Positions 10,150 to 18,175 of a stretch of 21,533 nucleotides of DNA are shown here, one piece after another (positions within the stretch are counted from its first letter, which is position 1; every line of letters begins with the position of its first letter). The stretch is taken from assembly GCA_020650975.1 (NCBI GenBank), contig JAIPMN010182316.1:3092-24624 (forward strand), written 5' to 3'. A model generated the notes under the pieces. It was given only the letters and a program-made list of their open reading frames with translations. It was not told the DNA's origin and ran no database searches. This DNA comes from Apostichopus californicus. Lineage: Eukaryota; Echinodermata; Holothuroidea; Aspidochirotida; Stichopodidae. Position numbers and translations under genes: made by a program.

Positions 10150-10645
10150 CCCCAAATATGTCTTTCTCTACCTTCCACGGGCCTGCCGTCTCTATGGGCT
10201 CTCTATTTTACATTCCGGGATTCCGGTCTCCTTAAAAACGTTCTGCGCAATTTCAACGCAATTCTAACCTTGTGCTGATTTAACGTTGATAATTCTAACA
10301 TTATATCGGCGAGAAAATCTTTCTTGCTTATTAAGCATCGTATCGTGGAGCGTTTTTTCTTCTAGTTTAGCGACTTTTTTGAGTAGCTCTCTTTAAGAAG
10401 TTTGTTCTCACCTCTTAATTCTTTGATAGATTCCGTCAGGTTGTCGATTGCTTCTCCAAACTCTTCTTTTATCGTCTGCAATTCCTTAGATATTTTCGAC
10501 ATAACTTTGTCCATCATACTTGTGAAGCTTTCGGGCATGGTTCTAGTGTCCGCGTCCGTTTCAGAATCTGATGCCACGCCTAGGTTGCGTTGTGTCGAGG
10601 AGGTTCCTCTTAAGGATAGGTTCGATTGTGATAACCGCCAGATAT
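10150..10645 (-). pseudogene. LINE ORF1 fragment (coiled coil plus RRM-like region)
   Basis: Read on the minus strand from about 10645, the frame gives a Ser/Thr-rich start, then an acid/lysine-rich heptad-like stretch (MSKISKELQTIKEEFGEAI, ELRGENKLLKE) that should form a coiled coil. After a frame change near 10375 it continues KLEEK, KQERFSRRYNVRIINV, NCVEIAQNVFKETGIPECK and finally AHRDGRPVEGRERHI near 10160. The order coiled coil, RRxNxRI, ENCxE, ERAHR.G..RPRHI is the signature of the RRM-containing ORF1 proteins of many L1, L2 and CR1-type LINEs. At least three frame changes or stops are present (10362-10380, about 10255, about 10180). It lies immediately downstream of, and on the same strand as, a truncated RT. 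Confidence 0.7.
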
Positions 10646-11134
10646 GTTGCATGGCTTGGACGAAACCCATACTGATTATCACTAAGTATATTGTATTTGG
10701 CAAGATAAGAATAAATTCGATTAAAAACTATCTTTTCAATTATCTTGTAAAGAAATGGTAAAAGAGAAATAGCTCTATAATTGTTCTCATCTCTAACATC
10801 ATCCGATTTATATAGTGGCAGGACTTTAGCTATTTTTAAAGTTTCAAGTAATACTTCTGAACTAAGCGAAAGATTGAAGATATGGACAAGGGATTCACCA
10901 ATCTCGTCCATACACTTTTTTTATAATACTACCCTTAATATTATAAAAACCGGCTGCCTTATCATTATCCTGATGATTTACAATTTTGATGATCTGACCT
11001 AACCTTGTCAGAAAAAGAAAGAAAAAAATTTCAAAAGATCCCTTTGAAAAACTTTCAATACCTATACCTGCATCATTAATCTTAGATGCTAACTTATTAG
11101 CATGTTTACCAAAAAAAATTAAATGTGTTACCAT
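10646..11134 (-). pseudogene. LINE reverse-transcriptase N-terminal fragment
   Basis: On the minus strand the frame from 11134 contains the linker words ANKLASKINDAGIGIESF and IIKIVNHQDNDKAAGFYNIK, the usual lead-in to RT motif 0/1. The frame from 10911 contains LKIAKVLPLYKSDD, NNYRAISLLPFLYKIIEK, NRIYSYL and ILSDNQYGFRPSHAT, which are RT motifs 1-2 of CR1/L2-like elements. The fragment ends at about 10646, before the catalytic Asp motifs (FDxxD, YADD), so no active site is present. One frame change separates the two parts near 10900-10930. Confidence 0.75.
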
Positions 11135-11659
11135 TACCAGTTGTGTCTGTTACCTTGACATGTTTCTCTATAACGTGATCAGGTAGTGTTTTTTTTTACA
11201 ATTCCTATTCATAACTTGGTTTATTACTCTCCATGTCCCTTTTATGTAACCCTTATATTGAACAAACTTTGAGTTAAAATATAATACTTAAGCTCTTCTA
11301 ATATATTCTGTTAAAATATTTGTATATGTAGTATAAATTAGTTTATTGCTTGGACTTCCTATATAAATAATTGTTGTTATGAATACATTTGAAAAGATTG
11401 TTAGTAAGCCCAGGAGTATAGGAAGTATATTTTACTACAACCAAGCCTTCTTTTAATAGGAGGGCAAGCTTCATCAAAATGTCATTAAAAATATTCATAA
11501 AGGAATTATACGCGTCGTGAACATGATCATTTGAAAGACAAGACCAGTCAACGCAAGTGAAGTTTAAGACGGTCAATATTATTATCACAAGCATTACGCT
11601 TCATTGTGAAAGAGTGGTCATAAGGCTTAACATTGTCTTTGAGATCAGCCAGCGTTACT

Positions 11660-12306
11660 AAAAAAATAGGTAAGTGATCGCTGATCAGAAATAATAATAC
11701 GTGATGAGCTATTATGCGTGTAGCAGATATCCTAGTTGGTTTATCAACGGTAGGTACCAGTGAAAACGAATATAACATGTTGATAAAATCCGCTACATAA
11801 TCGTGTGTATCAACCACTAGTAAATTAATATTAAAATGGCCTAAAATGTTTTTGAACAAGCACCAGCTGATTGTAATGAATCATTAAATGTAGTGTTGAT
11901 ACTAAGATTGGGTGGTCGATATACAACCCCTACATTTACTGATTTGGTTTTAGAGATGCATAATTTAATAAACATGCATTCTAAAAAACAAATAATAATA
12001 ATAATAATATTGTAAAATAAAGTAATATTGACACTGTTATTTACAAAGCTGCTGATGTCATCATCAACAGAAAAAGGTCAATAAATTCTTCACATACATA
12101 GCCACTCCTCCACCGGTTGAATAATTTCGGTCCCGGTGAATAAAAGTATACCCAGGTATATGAAATAGCTCAACGGGACTAGTGGCATGCAGCCATGTTT
12201 CAGAAATAGCAATAACGGAAAAGTTGACCTTGCATGGAAAAAGAAGTTGCAATAAAGCTTCAGAATTTTGACTTACACTCCTAATATTTACATGGAGAAA
12301 GTTCAA
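11660..12306 (-). pseudogene. LINE AP-like endonuclease domain, catalytic Asp lost
   Basis: This is the endonuclease that would nick target DNA. From 12306 on the minus strand: FLHVNIRSV (metal-site Asn), FSVIAISETWL (catalytic Glu), IPGYTFIHRDR and TGGGVAMYVKN, ending at a stop at 12064. In other frames follow VGVVYRPPN (about 11930), ILGHFNINLL (about 11835), PTVDKPTRIS and LISDHLP (about 11680). The GDFN motif reads GHFN, so the conserved Asp is His. This domain belongs to the exonuclease-endonuclease-phosphatase family as used in CR1/L2/Jockey-type LINEs. Frame changes lie near 12060 and 11855. It is non-functional. Confidence 0.75.
11991..12008 (+). repeat. (AAT)6 microsatellite
   Basis: Six perfect AAT units sit inside the LINE endonuclease relic, read as ATT on its coding strand (a run of Ile codons). 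It probably expanded after the element died. Confidence 0.9.
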
Positions 12307-12550
12307 ATTTTCACTCGGTTTACCTATTGAAAAAAAGTCAGCAGTTTTATCATTACCTATATATTTACTACATACATCCCAGCAGCACCCAAATCAGAAG
12401 CAGGGTCAATGATATTTGCGTTGAGGTCAGTTAATGATGTATCTGTGTCATTAATACTAAACATTAAGCAAGAAGAAATACTTACAAGAAAGAGCACAAT
12501 AAAACTATGGGAATGACTACAAACATTCAGTAGCTGAGAGATAAACAATT

Positions 12551-12742
12551 CAAGCGATGGGTCACGATTCCATATAACAATATAACCAAAGGCCTACATT
12601 CCAGTACGTGTTACGTAACCGTTTTTAGTAGTGTTTATAACTGAAAGAATTACAGCGACGAGTCACCATTCCATATAACAGTATAATCAAAGGACTACAT
12701 TCCAGTGTGTTACGCAACTGTTGAGTACTGTTTATAAACAAT
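12551..12742 (+). repeat. two-copy tandem repeat, about 101-bp unit
   Basis: The first copy starts near 12551 (AGCGATGGGTCAC) and the second near 12652 (AGCGACGAGTCAC). Both contain ATTCCATATAACA, a TATAA(C/T)CAAAGG.CTACATTCCAGT block, a GTTACG(T/C)AAC block and a GTTTATAA end. Divergence is of the order of 10-15 percent by eye. ATAAACAAT occurs both before the first copy (12541) and at the end of the second. There is no coding potential. Confidence 0.8.
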
Positions 12743-13553
12743 GGATTGGTTAAAGTGGTATAAAGTTGCGATCATCGATATGCTGATGATAATTGCAATT
12801 TCTGTAGGTCCGATATGTTTTTTATTCGTTTAACGACACTTCTGCCATCCCTATTAATGGAGACTGATACATTCCTGTCAATTGTCCAGGATGTAGATTT
12901 GTGCTCCTGGGCTGCCTTTCACAGGGATTGATTGATATAGGTTACTCTAAAAAAAACGTCTTTTGAAAACGCGTTGGTGCGTTATTTTTTAAACATTCCG
13001 TTCAATAGCATCGTCCCGCATGATTGTGCGCATTGGCTATTGGTCTTAATCCAGTTCTATAAACACTGCCATGTGTTTCCAAAGTTGTGATCGCGTAACG
13101 ATATTGAGCTCGACGTAAGCCTCAAATGTTTTTATCTACACCAGCTTCTTTGTGGTATATTAATATTAACATCACGGCCCAAGTAGTATTAGCCACGCCT
13201 TCTTCAGACGTGTTGATATATGATTGAGGCTCCTGATTTGAAAGAAAAAGAAGAGGTATTTTGCAGTCTGCTTAATGTTGCATTGCCTAGATTAATAGGG
13301 TGAAATAGAATTGTAAAACTAAAAGGCGGCAAATAGCCTAACGTTAACCGACGCTACACATTGACACAAAACGGAATGCAGATAGCCTAACGTGCTGTCT
13401 GCTAACTTGCAACTAAGTCAACAATGCTAAGTTGGACGCAGTCAGTATGGTAGGCTATTTAGGCCTAGGTTTGGAATCATATCTGCCTATTCAGTGAACA
13501 TCCACAAACTGACAAAGGAAGCATATAAAACCCTGAATATGATCAGAAGTAAT

Positions 13554-13608
13554 AGGGCTAGGCTACCTGGCTCTAATTTAGAATCTGTGACCGAACTAGC
13601 CTAGCCCT
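13554..13608. repeat. 11-bp inverted repeat AGGGCTAGGCT
   Basis: AGGGCTAGGCT (13554-13564) is answered by its exact reverse complement AGCCTAGCCCT (13598-13608), with a 33-nt interval. It overlaps the left arm of a longer-range inverted repeat (13575-13716). A folded hairpin or cruciform is possible. Confidence 0.7.
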
Positions 13609-13716
13609 TCTTCATACCCAGAATGTAATTATAATGATGGAGTGTCGTTCTCAAAATGCACTCCTGTACTGACTTAGTGCACAGTGTGATGTACTTCCTG
13701 TCACAGATTCTAAATT
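13575..13716. repeat. 17-bp perfect inverted repeat, 108-nt spacer
   Basis: AATTTAGAATCTGTGAC at 13575-13591 is the exact reverse complement of 13700-13716. Outside the arms, weak symmetry continues (CTACCTGG on the left against CCCCAGGCTATGG on the right). The size, about 140-180 bp with no coding capacity, would fit a MITE remnant or a long hairpin. No flanking duplication was identified. Confidence 0.75.
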
Positions 13717-14579
13717 ATTTCCCCAGGCTATGGGGTCAATGTTCTTCAATTTACTTACAGATTAGAGGATTAAATGTGGTGTGCGAAATTCATTTCGTAG
13801 GGGCAATTTGGGCTGGATTGTCTTAGCGCTACCGCTTTCTCTGGACTGTCTTATGACGGTACCGCACCTGCTGGCCAGGAGAAGGACCGTCAGATTTGAG
13901 GTTATCTGGGGAGCGAACCCACAAATAAGCGCCATCGCTAGGCCCTAACTCCTTGTGATAACTTTGAAAATTAATAGCTTGATCAACAATAAACATGTGC
14001 ATTACGTCACTATAATGTCATGTGTGCTATGTCATATACCACAGCGCACTGGCGCAGAGCACAGCATGTAGTCGTGAACTTAAGTGATCAGGATTTCTGA
14101 AAAGTTTCCAGATTAGCCGCAATAATGAAATTTAAGTATAAAAAACTGTAACAACTTAACAATACTACCCTAACCCTATCGATTAAATAAATATTAACTG
14201 TAGAAATTTTATTTCTAGCCTAACCTAGAACTATCTAGGCCTGAGTATAAGCCAAAATGGAACCGGTAAAACTACAACTCCCACAGTAACGTTAGCCTAA
14301 CAACAGTCAAAATGCATTAGGCCTAAGTAATCTGCTAAACAGGTTGGACTTGGTCGTAATTAAAACCCGATTTTCCATAGGCCCTAACTAGACAGTAACT
14401 AATATTTAAGTCGTATTTTGTTGAAAAAAACATGACACAGTCAACCATACCAACGTTAGGCTAACTTTATCAGTGGGGCTATCTTAGCGTAGTATTACAC
14501 TACAAACGTGCAGGAAAATACCTATTTGGGGCCAAAGTGACCCCTAATCCCTGAACGCACCGAACCCGTACCTTGGTCC

Positions 14580-15045
14580 TCGGTGATACTGACTAACTTT
14601 CATCATCCAATTTGATCTGTAGGAGAAGCACTTTGCAATTTTTCACACAATGGCCGAAACTGACCTCCATGCTGACCTTTGCCCTAAAATTCCTGAACAC
14701 CCCATATGTGTACTATTGGTCAATGGTAATACTGACCAACTTTCATGATCACCACATTTAACCCCTGCAATTTTTCAATGTTTGTCGAATGTTAGCGAAA
14801 CTTGGTGGGTATGGTCTTTCTTTGGTCACGTGAAATTTTAGTATACAGTTGGGGTCACTGGAGGTCATTTGCTGTGTCTAAATTTGCATAATTTATGCAT
14901 TTTTTTAAAGTTTGTCCGATTTTCACAAAATCTAGTGGATACGGTAAAAATTCAGTGCTGATAGTTTTTAAAGGCAGTAAAGGTCACTGGAGGTCACTTA
15001 ATATGCCTAATTTGCATAAATTGTTCAATTTTAATAAAAGGTGGC
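14580..15045 (+). repeat. diverged tandem repeat array, about 130-143 bp unit
   Basis: Several words recur at near-constant spacing. ATACTGACYAACTTTCAT occurs at 14586 and 14729 (143 apart), GCAATTTTTCA at 14635 and 14767 with a variant GCATTTTTTTA at about 14897, and GGTCACTGGAGGTCA at 14853 and 14982 (129 apart), each of the last pair followed by (C/T)TAA(A)TTTGCATAA. The segments CAATGTTTGTCGAATG and TAAAGTTTGTCCGATT occupy matching positions. This is an old array of about three and a half units, with no long open frame. Confidence 0.65.
14981..14996 (+). promoter_or_regulatory. DR4 nuclear-receptor-type element AGGTCA-N4-AGGTCA
   Basis: Two perfect AGGTCA half-sites are separated by CTGG. 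The preceding repeat unit has GGGTCA-CTGG-AGGTCA at 14852-14867, one base from perfect. Direct repeats of AGGTCA spaced by four are the known binding arrangement for thyroid-receptor/RXR and LXR/RXR heterodimers. The match to the motif is exact; binding or function here is inference. Confidence 0.35.
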
Positions 15046-15345
15046 CTGCAGGCTCCTGCCAGGTGGTGCCTAGAAATATGCCAAGAACTAGTTGTAAAGT
15101 CAATAACAAAAATAATATATTGTTAAAGTTTACTGTGAAAACATGGCTTTGTCATTAGACATTTCTAAAAGAATCACAATTCACTATAAACAAATAATAT
15201 AATTAGATTCAAACCCCAAAAGGAAATTCGGACCCAGAACCCGGATTCACACAGTCGGGGTCAAAACTTGTGGATTAACGTTCCTAATGACCTTGTTAGT
15301 AATTTTATTGATTGATTTATTTTCTTTTTTTGTTTCTCTCCACAG

Positions 15346-15687
15346 TGCAGTGACCTGTTTCTCTGTTGTGCTATCTCAAGCTTATGTAAGTTAAGGATGG
15401 CATCATGTCGTCCAGTAAATTTTTCAGTATGGTACTTTTCAGATACTGTATGTCATGAAATAAAGTATTTTCTACTTGTGGTTGGGGGTATCTTATCTAC
15501 TAGGTATAACATCATGAGAGATAAAATTATTCATTGTTGCACCATGTGCAACTACATTGCAGATAATTTTAATCAGTTCACAAATCATATCAGCAGAATC
15601 CAAAGGAATGACCCTCGCTTTAGGGTCTATTGTGAATTTTGGGACTGTGGATTTTATACAGGTTATCACACTCCCAGAGCATACTAA
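15346..15687 (+). CDS. candidate exon with C2H2-like zinc-finger motif
   Basis: A strong 3' splice-site pattern (a long T/C tract then CCACAG, ending at 15345) is followed by a frame open from 15346 to the stop at 15685-15687, with an in-frame ATG at 15397; 114 codons is long for AT-rich DNA. The C-terminal half reads CTMC, NQFTNHISRIQRNDPRFRV and CEFWDC. C-x2-C, x12-H, and then a second C-x4-C after about 14 residues resembles degenerate C2H2 fingers. The usual second His (HxxxxH spacing) is Gln here. An alternative donor (CAG then GTTATC) lies at 15661-15662. It could be an exon of a host gene, or a decayed domain from a transposon-derived family; I do not recognise the protein. Confidence 0.4.
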   Translation, partial: CSDLFLCCAISSLCKLRMASCRPVNFSVWYFSDTVCHEIKYFLLVVGGILSTRYNIMRDKIIHCCTMCNYIADNFNQFTNHISRIQRNDPRFRVYCEFWDCGFYTGYHTPRAY

Positions 15688-15946
15688 TTACCAATAAGCT
15701 TGTTTGTAAATGCATACTTGGTTGGTGGATTACCCATGATGAGTAGATGGTCCCCATTGTTTTCCAGTGCCGATCTCATCAATATTCATGAGTATGTAGT
15801 ATGACGAGCCATGGAAGAATACAAAAATTAGAACAGTCCCCGAGTGCTTCTTTTCACCAGGTCACATTCTAATTAGCATTCTTGACGTGACCCATACCTT
15901 CTGCCAAATCTCTCTAAGACTGTTCACACAAGACCAAACAATAACA

Positions 15947-16114
15947 TCAGTCTGTTGGTGTACTTAACCCAATAGCAGCAAGTGTCTTTCGTAACTCCAT
16001 GGTTAGACCATCTGCGCCAAATTGGACCACAACAGGAGTGTTCCTCGCCTCCTCAAGATACCCAGTCACCAAGCATATCATGACATTGTAAAATCCCTGA
16101 TGTATAGTACTATC
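15947..16114 (-). pseudogene. unrecognised minus-strand coding-like remnant
   Basis: On the minus strand a 55-codon frame runs from 16114 to a TGA at 15947-15949 and includes MICLVTGYLEEARNTPVVVQ, then FGADGLTMELRKTLAAIG. Its mixed polar/hydrophobic composition and balanced codons look more like real protein than the surrounding DNA, but it has stops on both sides and no splice sites I trust. I do not recognise the family. It may be a piece of a host exon or of a DNA transposon. The plus-strand open frame overlapping it (16022-16240) is probably its shadow. Confidence 0.25.
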
Positions 16115-16530
16115 TCAGTGGTCAGAGCTTTCGGACTGTTCATGTGGCCCTGGTTAATGAAGTGCTATATGTTTTGCTCTATCTGCAAGAAAGGTTTGAA
16201 TAAATGTTTTCATTTTAGTCATATTGTAGTAGTAAGCTGAGCTCCAGATTTCGTCAGCTGCGATTCAAGGAAACGTTCATCAGCTGAGTCACCAGACATG
16301 CCAGTTGCAAAAAAGATTCCACTTGGGAAGGTTGGTTTGCATGCTCTTTAATTAACCCTTTACCTACGGACGCTCAGAAGGAAACGGAATAACATATTGC
16401 TTTAAAGTACAATGATCATGTAAATATGCCTTCATGTATTTCGGTACCGTCTATTGAGGAACTGTAAAACCTGAGACAAAATTTCAGCCGATATGAGTGT
16501 GAAAATAAGACATCTGCCTTTGCACAATAC

Positions 16531-16550
16531 CCCTTGTGACATCACAAGGG
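16531..16550. repeat. 20-bp palindrome (9-bp arms)
   Basis: CCCTTGTGA-CA-TCACAAGGG has perfect 9-bp arms around a 2-nt centre. The same CCTTGTGAC word recurs near 16775 just before a second hairpin, which suggests the two may belong to one repeat element. Confidence 0.8.
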
Positions 16551-16790
16551 CCACTGTGGGAACCTGTGTAACACAAAGTGAATGCAAAACATACTTTGGA
16601 AAACACTATAACAAATGAACTCAGATTGGGATCTGAATACAAAGTTACGAAATTTTTCACAAGAATTTCATTAATTTCCTCTGTAAATATGACCTTTCGT
16701 CTTTCCACCACCAAGGTGCAAAGTAGCAGCATTTACTGTGTAGAGTCTATGGGTGGCCTTGGCATCCCCCCTCTCCTTGTGACGTCATCG

Positions 16791-16831
16791 ATGAAGCTTT
16801 GTTGAGATAAAATAACTCAACAAAGCATCAT
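16791..16831. repeat. hairpin with 16-bp arms
   Basis: ATGAAGCTTTGTTGAG (16791-16806) pairs with CTCAACAAAGCATCAT (16816-16831) at 15 of 16 positions around a 9-nt A/T loop. It could be a transposon end, a structured transcript or simply an inverted duplication. No open frame runs through it. Confidence 0.75.
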
Positions 16832-17304
16832 GTTCATATTTTGAATGTTGGGATTTTACATGCCTTCTTTTTCTCTGTGCCAGTTTAGAAACAATCTGTT
16901 TCATGACTATAGTTTTGAGGTTTAAAAAGCATATCTAAATAATCGCGAGGTTAGCATAGAATTTTGAAAAATTCACAACATTTTGGGAGAAAAATATGTC
17001 AATTACATAATCCAAAATATAGATGACGTAATACACGAAAAAATAGTATATGTAATGAATCCTTGAAAAAATGTATTCCTATTTTTCGGTAATTTGCCCG
17101 AGCGCTGGGATGAAAGGTGATTTGTGTCTGAAAAATTTGTGAGCCTATTGAGTCTGGTTCCAAAACGCTTACATTTTAAAGGTCTTAACCTGCTCACTTG
17201 GGGGTACAATCTGAATAGAGAGAGACAATGAATCATCAATAAATGTGAATTGTTATTGTTCAACCACACTGTGCATGCCTTTCATAATACGTTTTTGGCA
17301 ATAA

Positions 17305-17529
17305 ACACAACATTTATTAAATTCTATACCTACGACTGGCAAAGTTTTATCCGGTGATGACTTCCTGGAACGTTGCGATGAACTTGTTGATGAATGGAAT
17401 GGGCAGCGACATGAAGCCACTATCAAGATGCTAATGGCAGGCGTCCGGCCCAACTTATCATCATGGAGACTTGGCAAAACAGTGAAGGAGGTTGTGGCAA
17501 GGATTACTTGCCTGCAGGATGGTGGCTAT
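17305..17529 (+). CDS. candidate internal exon, unrecognised protein
   Basis: The frame is open from 17305 (after a TAA at 17302-17304) to a TGA at 17560-17562. From about 17338 its composition is strongly protein-like: GKVLSGDDFLERCDELVDEW, NGQRHEATIKMLMAGVRPNL, SSWRLGKTVKEVVARITCLQ, DGGY. It meets a consensus 5' splice site, GTGAGT, at 17530-17535, and the sequence after it looks non-coding. Local GC content rises sharply from 17335, as expected at an exon. The upstream acceptor is unclear; an AG near 17344 is the best guess, without a good pyrimidine tract. It has no ATG suited to a start, so it is best read as an internal exon or as a decayed fragment of one. I do not recognise the family. 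A family A LINE fragment lies only 160 bp downstream. Confidence 0.5.
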
Positions 17530-17704
17530 GTGAGTTGCTATGGTGTCACAATTATGTTCTGATGTAGCCTACCTACAATTGATCTAACACTAAGGTACAC
17601 AGTACTCTGTGACTGTGTACACAAATGATGTGCATGTGTGTACTGTATGTGTTTTCTGTAGAATCACTTATAGCAGAGTAATATGACCTGTGCTTTTTAC
17701 GTGA

Positions 17705-17717
17705 CCCGCCATGCGGG
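17705..17717 (-). other. 3'-terminal hairpin of family A LINE, second copy
   Basis: The same CCCGC-ATG-GCGGG hairpin as at 6962-6974 occurs here on the minus strand, followed by the same GTCACGTAAAAAG tail and then CAC. Beyond CAC the two copies diverge completely, which places the family 3' end. Confidence 0.5.
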
Positions 17718-17728
17718 ATACAAAAACG

Positions 17729-18160
17729 TCACGGCCAAAGGACGACCAACACGCAGCGAAACAAAACACCCCTCCCCAGCACACCACCGTCCAATAAAGG
17801 CAGCCCCAGATAAACGGAGAAAATCACCTTCAACCTCAAGGCCTTCAGCGCCTCCAGGACTGCCTGCCAACTGGCAAATTTCCACCTAAAAACAACACCA
17901 CATCTATTCCTCCAAACAAGTTTTTTCACAACAGAACAAACACAAATAATACGCTGCAACACAGCAACATAACAAACTGGAAGATCTAACCCATATAAAA
18001 CAAAGCCCTGTCCTACCGACCAGGAACGGTCTCCCGTTAAACGGTCTGTCCAGGTCTGAAACCACTCCCACAAGCTTAAAACAAAGGAACAATGCCAAAA
18101 AACATGGGTAGTACTCTCTAAGCTGTCACAGCCGGTCCTCGGGCACAGTCCATCAGGACG
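17729..18160 (-). pseudogene. LINE ORF2 C-terminal region with Cys-His motif
   Basis: The minus-strand frame entering from 18196 contains DGLCPRTGCDSLESTTHVFW followed by HC, a C-x4-C-x7-H-x4-C Cys-His motif typical of the C-terminal zinc-binding part of LINE ORF2 proteins. It continues for about 120 more residues (WEWFQTWTDRL, LKALRLKVIFSVYLGLP) to a TGA at 17729-17731, 36 nt before the element's 3' end. This is the fuller version of the C-terminus; the copy at 2517-6986 is about 260 bp shorter in the same region. Upstream it joins the RT part through the internal deletion at about 18161. Confidence 0.75.
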
Positions 18161-18175
18161 CGACGCGGAATTGGC

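Larger units (their letters stand above)
10646..12548 (-). mobile_element. CR1/L2-like LINE relic, 3' truncated
   Basis: This decayed LINE body is read from 12548 down to about 10646: an N-terminal ORF2 leader, the endonuclease, a linker and the first third of the RT. It stops abruptly inside the RT, just after a QYGFRPSHAT segment, where an ORF1-type sequence begins. An (AAT)6 microsatellite lies within the endonuclease part. No target-site duplication or 3' tail was recognised. The body is broken by many stops and frame changes, so it is much older than the family A LINE at 2517-6986. Confidence 0.75.
12743..14529. other. host non-coding DNA with inverted repeats
   Basis: No gene is supported. 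The sequence is AT-rich with frequent TAGGCCTA and AACGTTAGCC words. It contains the two inverted repeats listed separately at 13554-13608 and 13575-13716, and a GC-richer stretch at about 13800-13950 that I could not assign to a tRNA or SINE. Confidence 0.5.
16115..17304. other. host non-coding DNA with hairpins, no gene seen
   Basis: Short open frames on both strands (16484-16732 -, 16578-16805 +, 17003-17269 -) lack domains. Two clear hairpin-forming sequences are listed at 16531-16550 and 16791-16831. Confidence 0.5.

Noticed and set aside
13800-13955. Possible tRNA-derived SINE on the minus strand (GGTTCGCTCCC resembling a B box)
   Set aside because: The only A-box-like sequence is about 21 nt upstream, too close for a tRNA-type promoter, and no 3' tail or duplication was seen.
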